A stretch of 64,000 nt of DNA from Microbacterium paraoxydans (lineage in GTDB: Bacteria; Actinomycetota; Actinomycetes; Actinomycetales; Microbacteriaceae): contig NZ_CP064873.1 of NCBI RefSeq assembly GCF_019056515.1, forward strand, positions 1,178,001 to 1,242,000, in the 5' to 3' direction. A program made the position numbers and the translations under genes. This document shows positions 1-7,228 of this stretch, piece after piece. The first letter of the stretch is position 1. Each line of letters opens with the position of its first letter. Under the pieces are notes generated by a model. That model was given only the letters and a program-made list of their open reading frames with translations. It did not search any database and had not been told where the DNA came from.

Positions 1-20
1 GCCCGCTCCTTGCGTGCCAT
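1..20 (-). CDS. 5' end of an unidentified gene
   Basis: Only the first 20 nt are inside the window. On the minus strand an ATG at 20-18 starts a reading frame giving M-A-R-K-E-R before the edge. Its ATG overlaps the stop codon of the MgtE-N/CBS gene (TGATG), so the two are translationally coupled. In related actinobacteria a DUF1003 membrane protein with a similar basic start often follows the MgtE-like gene; that identity is inferred from context only. Confidence 0.45.
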
Positions 21-1288
21 CAGCGCGCCTCCGTCACGGGCGGGGCGACGTCGTCGCTGTCGTGCGTGCGCCAGTCGTCCGGCAACAGGTAGTCGAGGAC
101 GTCGTCGATGCTGATCGCGCCGACGAGGCGGTGGGCCGCGTCGATCACGGGCAGGGAGACGAGGTCGTAGCTGGCGAGCATGCGGGCGACCTCGGCGGCG
201 GAGGCGGTGACGGGCACCGGCTCGAGGCTGTCGTCGAGGATGGCGCCGAGCCGCTCGTGCGGCGGATAGCGCAGCATCCGCTGGAAGTGCACGAGGCCGA
301 GCAGCCGCCCGGTCGGCGTCTCGAACGGTGGGAGCGTCACGAACACCGCTGCCGCCAGGGCCGGGTGCAGCTCGTGGCGGCGGATGAGCGCCAGGGCCTC
401 GGCGACCGTGGCGTCGGCGGACAGGATGATCGGCTCCGGGGTCATCAGACCGCCGGCCGTGTCGGGACCGTAGCGCAGCAGCATCCGCACGTCTTCCGCC
501 TTCTCCGGCTCCATCCGCTGGAGCAGCTCCTCCAGCTGGGTGGGCGGAAGCTGGGCGAGGAGGTCGGCGGCGTCGTCCGGCTCCATCTGATCGAGGATGT
601 CGGCCGCGCGCTCCTCGCCGAGGCGGTCGAGGATGTGCACCTGCTCGTCCTCCGGCATCTCCTCGAGGGCGTCGGCGAGGCGATCGTCGGAGAGCTCCTC
701 CGCGACCTCGATCATCCGCTGCTGCGGGAGGTCGAGGAGCGTGTTGGCGAGATCCGCGGCGTGCAGCTCGGAGTACGAGGCGACGAGCTGCTCGGCGGAC
801 TGCGACTCGCCCGGTGCGTGCTCCTCGGTGACCTCGCTCCAGGCCGCGAACGTCGTCGGGCCCTTGGCGAACGGCGACGCGCCGGTCTTCGGGCGGCGCA
901 GGAAGAGCTGACTGATCGCCCACTCGCCGAGACGGTTCGGCTCGATCGCCACGTCCTCGATCACCGCGGTGCCGCTGCCGTCGGTCAGACTCACCCGCCG
1001 GCCCAGCATTTCGGCGAGGACGCGCACCTCGCCGGCGCGGGGAGAGAAGCGCCGCACGTTGATGAGGCCGGTGGTGATGACCTGCCCGGACCGGATCGAC
1101 GTGACCCGGCCGATCGAGAGGAACACATGGCGCCGGCCGGGGATCTCCACGACCAGTCCGATCACGCGCGGGGCCGCGGTACTTCGATACACGACGACGA
1201 CGTCCCGGACCTTGCCGAGCCGGTCGCCGACGGGATCGAAGACGGCGCACCCTGCCAGGCGCGCGGCGAAAACCCGTTGTGTGCTCAC
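20..1288 (-). CDS. Cytoplasmic MgtE N-domain / CBS-domain protein
   Basis: The 422-aa product has an N-terminal PRC-barrel-like stretch (about residues 5-80), an MgtE intracellular N domain built from helical repeats (about 165-275, with runs such as LDQMEPDDAADLLAQLP), then a CBS pair (about 280-400). No hydrophobic membrane segments follow, so it lacks the channel part of true MgtE Mg2+ transporters. In MgtE these domains sense Mg2+ or nucleotides, so a regulatory or sensor role is likely (inference). The GTG start at 1288 was chosen because a TACGCT box lies exactly 6 nt upstream, which indicates leaderless transcription, and because the upstream extension is low-complexity Arg/Pro sequence. 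It overlaps the next minus-strand gene by one base (TGATG). Confidence 0.85.
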   Translation of the reverse strand: MSTQRVFAARLAGCAVFDPVGDRLGKVRDVVVVYRSTAAPRVIGLVVEIPGRRHVFLSIGRVTSIRSGQVITTGLINVRRFSPRAGEVRVLAEMLGRRVSLTDGSGTAVIEDVAIEPNRLGEWAISQLFLRRPKTGASPFAKGPTTFAAWSEVTEEHAPGESQSAEQLVASYSELHAADLANTLLDLPQQRMIEVAEELSDDRLADALEEMPEDEQVHILDRLGEERAADILDQMEPDDAADLLAQLPPTQLEELLQRMEPEKAEDVRMLLRYGPDTAGGLMTPEPIILSADATVAEALALIRRHELHPALAAAVFVTLPPFETPTGRLLGLVHFQRMLRYPPHERLGAILDDSLEPVPVTASAAEVARMLASYDLVSLPVIDAAHRLVGAISIDDVLDYLLPDDWRTHDSDDVAPPVTEAR

Positions 1289-1294
1289 CCGACC

Positions 1295-1300
1295 AGCGTA
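1295..1300 (-). promoter_or_regulatory. -10 box TACGCT, leaderless, MgtE-like gene
   Basis: On the minus strand TACGCT is followed by 6 nt and then the GTG start at 1288. This places the expected transcription start on the start codon. Confidence 0.5.
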
Positions 1301-1363
1301 GCCCGCGGCGTGCCGGGGCGGCTGTCGGGGCGGTCGCTCGGCCGGCCGCGAGGCACGACGTGG

Positions 1364-1369
1364 AAGAAT
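1364..1369 (+). promoter_or_regulatory. -10 box AAGAAT, leaderless, stress protein gene
   Basis: AAGAAT is followed by 6 nt and the ATG at 1376. It lies back to back with the divergent box of the MgtE-like gene, so the 87-bp gap holds two divergent leaderless promoters. Confidence 0.4.
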
Positions 1370-1375
1370 AGCCGG

Positions 1376-2086
1376 ATGAGCATGCTGAATCGCCCCGCGA
1401 GCGGCACGGACACCGGTGAGATCGTCGCCTCCATGCGCGACTACGAGAGCGCGCAGAAGGCGGTGTCGAAGCTGATCGCCGGAGAGGTCCCTGCGCGCGA
1501 CATCGCGATCGTCGGGCAGAGCGTGCGGACGGTCGAGCGGGTGACCGGACGGCTCGGCTACGCCGCGGCCGCGCGCTCGGGCGCGATCAACGGGGTGCTC
1601 ATCGGCCTCTTCCTGTCGGCGATCCTCGTCCTGGGCAACCCCGAGGTGCCGATCCAGCTGTTCGTCGGCTTCGTCCTCATCGGCGTCGCGGTGGGCATGC
1701 TGCTGAGCCTCATCACCTACGCCATCGTGCGTCGCCGCCGTGACTTCGCGAGTGTGACGCAGTTCGCCGCGGATCACTACGAGGTGACCGTGCAGCCCGG
1801 GTCGCTGGCGAAGGCGCGGCAGGTCCTCGGCGCGCAGCGGGTCGCCCCCGTGCGTCCTCCGGTGAACCTGGACGAGCCGCCGAAGTACGGCGAGCGGATC
1901 CCGCAGGGCGCTCCTGCTCCGGCTCCTGAACCCGCTCCTGAGCCCGGCCCGGCCCCTGAGCCTGCTCCGGCCCCTGAACCGGCTCCTGAGCCCGGCCCGG
2001 CTCCTGAGCCCGCTCCCGCTCCTGAGCCCGGTCTTCCGCCGCGGCCCGCCGACCCGGAGACCGGCACCCCCGGATCCGTGCGGTGA
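1376..2086 (+). CDS. General stress protein-like membrane protein with Pro/Ala/Glu tail
   Basis: The 236-aa protein starts with a general-stress-protein-17M-like fold: GEIVASMRDYESAQKAVSKL, then VPARDIAIVGQ. Two hydrophobic helices follow (about residues 67-88 and 94-115), then a basic RRRRDF stop-transfer and a soluble segment. The C-terminal quarter is a tandem Pro-Ala-Glu-Pro repeat. Family members occur widely in actinobacteria without a defined biochemical role, so the function is unknown. The ATG at 1376 sits 6 nt after an AAGAAT box. The stop codon overlaps the GTG of the downstream hydrolase (GTGA), so the two are coupled. Confidence 0.85.
   Translation: MSMLNRPASGTDTGEIVASMRDYESAQKAVSKLIAGEVPARDIAIVGQSVRTVERVTGRLGYAAAARSGAINGVLIGLFLSAILVLGNPEVPIQLFVGFVLIGVAVGMLLSLITYAIVRRRRDFASVTQFAADHYEVTVQPGSLAKARQVLGAQRVAPVRPPVNLDEPPKYGERIPQGAPAPAPEPAPEPGPAPEPAPAPEPAPEPGPAPEPAPAPEPGLPPRPADPETGTPGSVR
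1913..2032 (+). repeat. 48-bp tandem repeat coding for a Pro-rich tail
   Basis: Two 48-bp units (1913-1960 and 1961-2008) and a partial third (2009-2032) each encode the 16-residue unit PAPAPEPAPEPGPAPE. Synonymous differences between units suggest the array is not very recent. Such tails often span the cell wall or act as linkers (inference). Confidence 0.85.
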
Positions 2087-2760
2087 CCCCGGTGCCCTCC
2101 GCCGTCCGGATCGAGGTCGCCCTGCCCGCCGGCGCGACCCCGGTATCCGCCGACTGGACGCCGGGCACCCGCGATGACGTCGTGCTGATCGCCCACGGGG
2201 CCGGGGCGGGGAAGGATCACCCCTTCCTCGTCGGCTTCGACCTGGCCCTCGCCGCACTCGGCTACTCGACGCTGCGTTTCTCCTTCCCGTACGCCGAGCA
2301 GGGGCGCCGCATGCCCGGTCCCGCCGCCCACGCGGTCGCGACGTGGGAGGCCGCGGTCGCCGAAGCCCGTGCACGGGCGCCGCATGCGGCCGTGTGGGCG
2401 ACCGGGAAGTCCTACGGCGGGCGCATGGCGTCCCTGGCCGTCGCAGAGGGGCTCGTCGTGGACGGCCTCGTCTACCTCGGCTACCCGCTCCACCCGCCGG
2501 GGCGTCCGGACAAGCCGCGGATCGCCCATCTCCCCTCGATCACCGTCCCGCAGCTCTTCGTGGAGGGCACCGCGGACCCGTTCATCCAGCCGATCGCCCA
2601 GCTCGAGGAGGCCGTCGCGTCCTGTCACGACGCGCGGGTGCACTGGGTCGAGGGTGGCGGCCACTCCTTCGAGGTGAAGGGCCGGCGGCGGCCGTCGGCG
2701 GACGTCGCCGCGGACCTGGCGCCCGTGGTCGACGCCTTCGTCAGCACGCTGCGGGGGTGA
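2083..2760 (+). CDS. Alpha/beta hydrolase (KANL3/Tex30-type)
   Basis: The 225-aa protein matches the small alpha/beta-hydrolase group annotated as dienelactone hydrolase-like or KANL3/Tex30. It has an early HGAGAGKDHP oxyanion-type loop, the nucleophile elbow TGKSYGGR (GxSxGG) near residues 106-113, an acid candidate in EGTADPF near 167, and the catalytic His in GGGHSFEVKGR near 196. It is soluble with no signal peptide, and the substrate is unknown. The GTG start overlaps the upstream stop (GTGA), and it converges on the aminopeptidase gene. Confidence 0.88.
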   Translation: MTPVPSAVRIEVALPAGATPVSADWTPGTRDDVVLIAHGAGAGKDHPFLVGFDLALAALGYSTLRFSFPYAEQGRRMPGPAAHAVATWEAAVAEARARAPHAAVWATGKSYGGRMASLAVAEGLVVDGLVYLGYPLHPPGRPDKPRIAHLPSITVPQLFVEGTADPFIQPIAQLEEAVASCHDARVHWVEGGGHSFEVKGRRRPSADVAADLAPVVDAFVSTLRG

Positions 2761-2793
2761 GGAGCGCGGCCGCGGCCCCACTCCCTCCCGTCG

Positions 2794-4215
2794 TCAGCCC
2801 TGCAGTCGCGCCATCCAGGCTTCGACCTCGTCGGCCGTGCGCGGGATGTCCGCGGAGAGGTTGACCGGGCCGTCCTCGGTCATCAGGATGTCGTCCTCGA
2901 TCCGGACGCCGATGCCGCGCAGCTCGGCGGGTACCGTGAGGTCGTCGATCTGGAAGTACAGCCCCGGCTCGATCGTGAAGACCATGCCCGGCGTGAGGAT
3001 GCCGTCGTAGTACATCTCGCGGCGCGCCTGCGCGCAGTCGTGCACGTCGATGCCGAGGTGGTGCGACGTGCCGTGCACCATGTAGCGCCGGTGCTGGCCG
3101 CCCTTGTCCGCGTCCAGGGCCTCCTCGGCGGTGACCGGGAGCAGGCCCCACTCCGCGGTGCGCTCGGCGATCACGGCCATCGCCGCGGCGTGCACGTCAC
3201 GGAAGCGGACACCGACCTTCGCCGCCGCGAAAGCCGCGTCGGCGGCCTCGCGCACGGTCTCGTAGACGCGGCGCTGCACGTCCGTGAACGTCCCGGACAC
3301 CGGCAGCGTGCGGGTGATGTCAGCGGTGTAGAGGCTGTCCGCCTCCACGCCCGCGTCGACGAGGATGAGGTCTCCCGGCACGACCGTGCCGTCGTTGCGC
3401 GTCCAGTGCAGGTAGCACGCGTGCGGCCCGGACGCGGCGATCGTGTCGTAGCCCTCGCCGTTGCCGTCCTCGCGGGCGCGGCGGTGGAAGACGCCCTCGA
3501 CGACGCGCTCGCCCCGGGCGTGCGCGACCGCGGCCGGGAGCTCACGGATGATGTCGTCGAAGCCCTGCGCCGTGATCGCCACGGCCCGGCGCATCTCGGC
3601 GATCTCGAAGTCGTCCTTGATGAGGCGCAGCTCGGAGACGAAACGCGTGAGGGCCTCGTCCTCGTCGAGGACGAGCTCGCCGTCGACCGGGGTGAACTCG
3701 TGCAGGTGCGCCGTGGCCACCTGCAGGTCGGCGGCGACGCCGGCCAGCGACGGGCGCGGGCCGATCCAGAACTCGCCGACGGTAGCGTCGGCGTAGAACT
3801 CGGTCGTGGTGCGGTCGGCGCGCTCGCGGAAGTACAGGGTGATGTCGTGTCCGTCGGACGTCGGCTCGAAGACGAGCACCGAGTCCGGCTCCGCGTCGGA
3901 GGCCCAGCCGGTGAGGTGCGCGAAGGCGGAGTGCGCGCGGAAGACGTAGTCGGTGTCGTTGCTGCGCTGCTTGAGCGAGCCGGCGGGGATCACGAGGCGC
4001 TTGCCGGGGAACGCGGCCGAGACGGCGGCGCGGCGGCGCTCGGCGTACGGAGCCTGGGCGCGCGGCGCGGGCAGCGTCTCCGGACGCTCGGCCCAGCCGG
4101 TGGAGATGGTGTCGAGGAAGCCCTGCGGGAAGGGCTGCTTGCGGTTGGTCGAGCTGTTCTCGACGGGGGCTTCGACGGTCTCGTCAGCGATCGTGTCGTT
4201 TTCTCCGGTGCTCAT
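2794..4215 (-). CDS. pepP: Xaa-Pro aminopeptidase (M24B)
   Basis: The 473-aa cytoplasmic dinuclear metallopeptidase removes N-terminal residues that precede proline. An AMP_N domain occupies about residues 45-185. The pita-bread M24 domain carries the expected ligands: two Asp in VDAGVEADSLYTADITRT, His in VHGTSHHLGIDVHD, and Glu residues in FTIEPGLYF and GIRIEDD. The length fits the family. The first 25 residues are an acidic, Thr-rich extension (ENDTIADETVEAPVENSS). The ATG at 4215 is 6 nt behind a GAGACT box. The gene is monocistronic or leads nothing obvious; the EEP gene upstream on the same strand has its own box. Confidence 0.93.
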   Translation of the reverse strand: MSTGENDTIADETVEAPVENSSTNRKQPFPQGFLDTISTGWAERPETLPAPRAQAPYAERRRAAVSAAFPGKRLVIPAGSLKQRSNDTDYVFRAHSAFAHLTGWASDAEPDSVLVFEPTSDGHDITLYFRERADRTTTEFYADATVGEFWIGPRPSLAGVAADLQVATAHLHEFTPVDGELVLDEDEALTRFVSELRLIKDDFEIAEMRRAVAITAQGFDDIIRELPAAVAHARGERVVEGVFHRRAREDGNGEGYDTIAASGPHACYLHWTRNDGTVVPGDLILVDAGVEADSLYTADITRTLPVSGTFTDVQRRVYETVREAADAAFAAAKVGVRFRDVHAAAMAVIAERTAEWGLLPVTAEEALDADKGGQHRRYMVHGTSHHLGIDVHDCAQARREMYYDGILTPGMVFTIEPGLYFQIDDLTVPAELRGIGVRIEDDILMTEDGPVNLSADIPRTADEVEAWMARLQG

Positions 4216-4221
4216 CCGTCC

Positions 4222-4227
4222 AGTCTC
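4222..4227 (-). promoter_or_regulatory. -10 box GAGACT, leaderless, pepP
   Basis: GAGACT on the minus strand is followed by 6 nt and the ATG at 4215. It fits the NANNNT pattern but not the stricter TANNNT. Confidence 0.3.
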
Positions 4228-4250
4228 TCACCTGGAGGCCCCCGGCGTGA

Positions 4251-5273
4251 TCAGCCGGCCGGCTCGAGCTGCACGATGAGGGCGCGATGATCGCTGCCCC
4301 CGGCGTCGTCGAGCACGGCGGAGCCCGTGGGGCGCCAGTTGGCCGACGCCATCACGTGGTCGATGGGGGCGCCGGCGAGAGCGGGGAACGAGCTCGGCCA
4401 GGTGCCGGACATCCCGTTGCCGGTCCGGGAGGCGACGTCGCGGCAGTACCCGATGTCGCCGCCGTCGATGCCGAGGGAGGCCATATGATCCACGGTCGCA
4501 TTGAAGTCGCCGGCGAGGATGAAGTCACCTGCGGGGCACTGGTCGGCGATCCACTGCAGGTCGCTCTGCCACTGCTGCATCTCCTCCATGCGCGGCGCGA
4601 CGGCATGCACGGCGACGATCGTGGGGCCATCGCCGTCGATGGGCATGAGCACGGCGCTGGGCACGGATCCGGTGTTGTTGCTCCCGTCCTTCGACGACTC
4701 GATGACGGAGTACTCGCCGAGCTCCGGAGCCACGAGCACGGTGGTCTGCCACGACTGCGGGCCGTCCTCCACGTCCGGGCGGAACTGCACGTGGTGCACC
4801 CACATGGGATGCCCCTGCTCGCGCAGCATGAGCGCGATCCGCTCGCCGACCTCCTCGGTGGTCTCGGGCAGCGCCACCACGTCGGCTTCCTGCTCCAGGA
4901 TCTCCCGGGCGATCTGCTCGGCGGAGACGGCCTCACCCGCCGTGTTCCAGGTGAGCACTCGCAGGCTCGTGTCGGTCCGCTCGGGGAGGGCAGCCACGCC
5001 GAACCCCCGCGTCGCCCCGATCACGCCGGTCGCGGCGGCACCGAGCAGCGCGACGATCAGGATGGACGCCGCGAAGCCCCGCAACGGCCGGGCGAGCAGG
5101 AGCAGCAGCGCCAGCACCGCGATGACCAGGAAGCCGCCGAGCACGAGGCCGCGGGCGGCGACGAGCTGAGCGAACGGGTAGGTCTGCTCGAGGCGGAAGA
5201 ACTGCGGCCACACGACGACCGCCGTCGCGATCGCGAACAGGACGGTCAGCAGGATCCCCAGGAGTCGAAACAT
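4251..5273 (-). CDS. Membrane-anchored endonuclease/exonuclease/phosphatase family protein
   Basis: The 340-aa protein has three N-terminal membrane helices (about residues 3-22, 39-60 and 66-88) and an EEP (DNase I-like) domain. Diagnostic motifs are LTWNTAGE, VVALPETTEE (metal-binding Glu), LAGDFNATVDHM, APIDHVMAS and GSDHRALI (catalytic His). The topology puts the EEP domain outside the cell, so an extracellular nuclease or phosphodiesterase is likely; the substrate cannot be told. The ATG is 7 nt behind a TAGGCT box and diverges from the PHP gene. Confidence 0.88.
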   Translation of the reverse strand: MFRLLGILLTVLFAIATAVVVWPQFFRLEQTYPFAQLVAARGLVLGGFLVIAVLALLLLLARPLRGFAASILIVALLGAAATGVIGATRGFGVAALPERTDTSLRVLTWNTAGEAVSAEQIAREILEQEADVVALPETTEEVGERIALMLREQGHPMWVHHVQFRPDVEDGPQSWQTTVLVAPELGEYSVIESSKDGSNNTGSVPSAVLMPIDGDGPTIVAVHAVAPRMEEMQQWQSDLQWIADQCPAGDFILAGDFNATVDHMASLGIDGGDIGYCRDVASRTGNGMSGTWPSSFPALAGAPIDHVMASANWRPTGSAVLDDAGGSDHRALIVQLEPAG

Positions 5274-5280
5274 CCCGTCC

Positions 5281-5286
5281 AGCCTA
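5281..5286 (-). promoter_or_regulatory. -10 box TAGGCT, leaderless, EEP gene
   Basis: TAGGCT on the minus strand is followed by 7 nt and the ATG at 5273. Confidence 0.55.
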
Positions 5287-5375
5287 GAAGCGCCGCCTGT
5301 GAAGTCCCTGCCTCAGGACCGGCTCGTCGCCGCGATCGGTGTCCGGGATTCCGCGCCACGCGCGTCGGCGCTCGG

Positions 5376-5381
5376 TACGCT
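5376..5381 (+). promoter_or_regulatory. -10 box TACGCT, leaderless, PHP gene
   Basis: TACGCT is followed by 6 nt (CGGAGG) and the ATG at 5388. The Shine-Dalgarno-like GGAGG directly abuts the ATG, which is too close to work as a normal ribosome-binding site. Confidence 0.55.
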
Positions 5382-5387
5382 CGGAGG

Positions 5388-6251
5388 ATGCCCGTTCCGC
5401 CCGCCGGTCCCGCCGACCTGCACCTGCATTCCAACCACTCCGACGGCACCGAGACGCCCGCCGAGGTCATGAGACAGGCGCATCGGCACGGGGTGCGGAC
5501 CGCGGCGCTCACGGATCACGACCGCACCACCGGCTGGGCGGAGGCCGGCGACGCCGCCGCCGCCCTGGGCATGACCTTCCTCCCGGGCATGGAGCTCTCC
5601 GCCAAGCACGAATGGCGCAGCGTGCACGTGCTCGGCTACCTCTTCGATCCGGAGGATGCGGCGCTGCGGGCCGAGACCGACCGGATCCGGAACGACCGGA
5701 TCGGGCGCGCGGAGCGCATCGTCCGCAACATCGGCCGCGACTACGACCTGCACTGGGACGACGTCCTCGCCCAGACGACGCTCGACGCGACGGTCGGCCG
5801 TCCCCACATCGCCGATGCCCTGGTGGCCCGCGGCATCGTGCGCGATCGGGGGGAGGCCTTCGACGGCATCCTGCACCCGCGGGAGGGCTACTACGAGCCC
5901 CACTACGCGCCGGACCCGCTGACCGCCGTGAGACTGCTCACCGAGGCGGGAGGCGTGGCGATCATCGCGCATCCCGTGACGGCGGGCCGCGATCGGATGA
6001 TGCCGATGCCGTACATCGAGCGGCTGCTCGACGCCGGGCTGGCCGGGTTCGAGGTGGACCATCGAGAGAACACGGCCGCCGGCAAGCGGCTCCTTCGCGA
6101 GCTGGCGGAACGGCACGACCTCATCGTCACCGGGTCCAGCGACTACCACGGCACGGGCAAGCCCAACGTGCCGGGGGAGAACACCACCACGGAGGACATG
6201 GTGGCCCGCATCATCGACCGGGCCACGGGTACCCCACCGCGGCGTCCCTGA
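5388..6251 (+). CDS. PHP-domain phosphoesterase
   Basis: The 287-aa protein belongs to the polymerase-and-histidinol-phosphatase family. Metal ligands are visible in DLHLHSNHSDGT (residues about 10-21), LTDHDRT, GMELSAKH, IAHPVT and GSSDYHGTGKP near the C-terminus. Stand-alone proteins of this size include 3',5'-nucleoside bisphosphate phosphatases (YciV/RnaAM-like), a plausible but unproven activity. The ATG at 5388 is preferred over a long upstream extension because that extension is antisense to the EEP gene and has no family similarity. Confidence 0.9.
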   Translation: MPVPPAGPADLHLHSNHSDGTETPAEVMRQAHRHGVRTAALTDHDRTTGWAEAGDAAAALGMTFLPGMELSAKHEWRSVHVLGYLFDPEDAALRAETDRIRNDRIGRAERIVRNIGRDYDLHWDDVLAQTTLDATVGRPHIADALVARGIVRDRGEAFDGILHPREGYYEPHYAPDPLTAVRLLTEAGGVAIIAHPVTAGRDRMMPMPYIERLLDAGLAGFEVDHRENTAAGKRLLRELAERHDLIVTGSSDYHGTGKPNVPGENTTTEDMVARIIDRATGTPPRRP

Positions 6252-6300
6252 GCCCGGCGGACTGTCGGCGGTCTCCCGGCGTTCTGTCGACCCCGACCGC

Positions 6301-6306
6301 TACGGT
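6301..6306 (+). promoter_or_regulatory. -10 box TACGGT, leaderless, DUF817 gene
   Basis: TACGGT is followed by 7 nt and the ATG at 6314. Confidence 0.45.
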
Positions 6307-6313
6307 CCGAGGC

Positions 6314-7222
6314 ATGCAACGTGCCACCTCCCTGGAGCGCCGCGTCGATGCGGCCGCCCGCCGTCTCCTCCGCGCGGTGCCGACGACGGGCTTCCGCGCC
6401 GGACTCGCCGAGTTCGTCGTGTTCGTGCTCAAGCAGGCGTGGGCGTGCGTGTTCGGCGCGGCGCTCCTGGTGGTGATCATCGCGGCCCGCCTCTGGTATC
6501 CCGACGACGCGGCGCTCGCCCGCAACGACGCCCTGACGATCGCGGCCGTCCTGATCCAGGTGGCGATGCTCGTGTTCCGGCTGGAGAGCGGACGGGAGCT
6601 CTGGGTGATCGTGCTCTTCCACATCACGGGGACCGCGATGGAGCTGTTCAAGACCGACGTCGGCTCCTGGGCGTACGCCGCGGACGGCATCCTGCGCATC
6701 GGCGGCGTCCCGCTGTTCAGCGGCTTCATGTATGCGGCGGTCGGCTCGTACATGGTGCGGGTGTACCGGCTGTTCGACCTCGGGTTCACCCGCTATCCGC
6801 GGCGGTGGATGACGGCCGTGCTGGCGGCGGCGATCTACATCAACTTCTTCACCCACCACTGGTGGTGGGACGCGCGGTGGGTGCTCCTCGCCGCCGTGGT
6901 CGTGCTCTGGCTGCCCACGATCCTGCACGCGCGCGTGTGGCGCCGCACCATCCGCCTTCCGCTCCTGGTCGTGTTCGCCGGCGTCGCGGTGTTCATCTAC
7001 CTCGCCGAGAACATCGGCACGTGGGCGGGCGCCTGGGCCTACCCGGACCAGGCGGAGGGATGGCAGCCGGTGTCGCTGAGCAAGCTCAGTTCCTGGTTCC
7101 TGCTGATGATCATCTCGGTCGTGCTCGTCGCCTGGGTCTACCCGCCGCAGGTCCCGGCTGCGCTCCTGCAGAACGAGGGGCGCCGCACGGAAGACCGTGC
7201 GGCGCCCCTCGGACGACGATGA
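6314..7222 (+). CDS. DUF817 integral membrane protein
   Basis: The 302-aa protein has about eight hydrophobic helices. It carries features I associate with DUF817, including FHITGTAMELFKTDVGSW, YINFFTHHWWWD and AENIGTWAGAWAYP. His and Trp-rich stretches on the membrane faces suggest substrate or cofactor contacts, but no activity is known for the family. Its last 16 codons form one arm and the loop of a perfect hairpin that probably serves as a terminator. It converges with the DEAD-box helicase, six bases away. Confidence 0.85.
   Translation: MQRATSLERRVDAAARRLLRAVPTTGFRAGLAEFVVFVLKQAWACVFGAALLVVIIAARLWYPDDAALARNDALTIAAVLIQVAMLVFRLESGRELWVIVLFHITGTAMELFKTDVGSWAYAADGILRIGGVPLFSGFMYAAVGSYMVRVYRLFDLGFTRYPRRWMTAVLAAAIYINFFTHHWWWDARWVLLAAVVVLWLPTILHARVWRRTIRLPLLVVFAGVAVFIYLAENIGTWAGAWAYPDQAEGWQPVSLSKLSSWFLLMIISVVLVAWVYPPQVPAALLQNEGRRTEDRAAPLGRR
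7174..7211. terminator. Bidirectional hairpin terminator inside a coding 3' end
   Basis: A perfect 17-bp stem (7174-7190 with 7195-7211) closes an AAGA tetraloop. The whole hairpin lies upstream of the DUF817 stop codon (7220-7222) and 18 bp beyond the end of the convergent helicase gene, so it can serve both transcripts. There is no U-tract, as is common for high-GC actinobacterial terminators. Confidence 0.7.
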
Positions 7223-7228
7223 TGCGGA

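Noticed and set aside
14..1375. Open frame on the + strand from position 14 as part of the stress protein
   Set aside because: It is antisense to the MgtE-N/CBS gene and repetitive; the real protein starts at 1376.
4287..5387. A 367-codon upstream extension of the PHP phosphoesterase gene
   Set aside because: It runs antisense to the EEP gene and shows no family similarity. The PHP domain begins at the ATG at 5388, which also has the leaderless -10 geometry.
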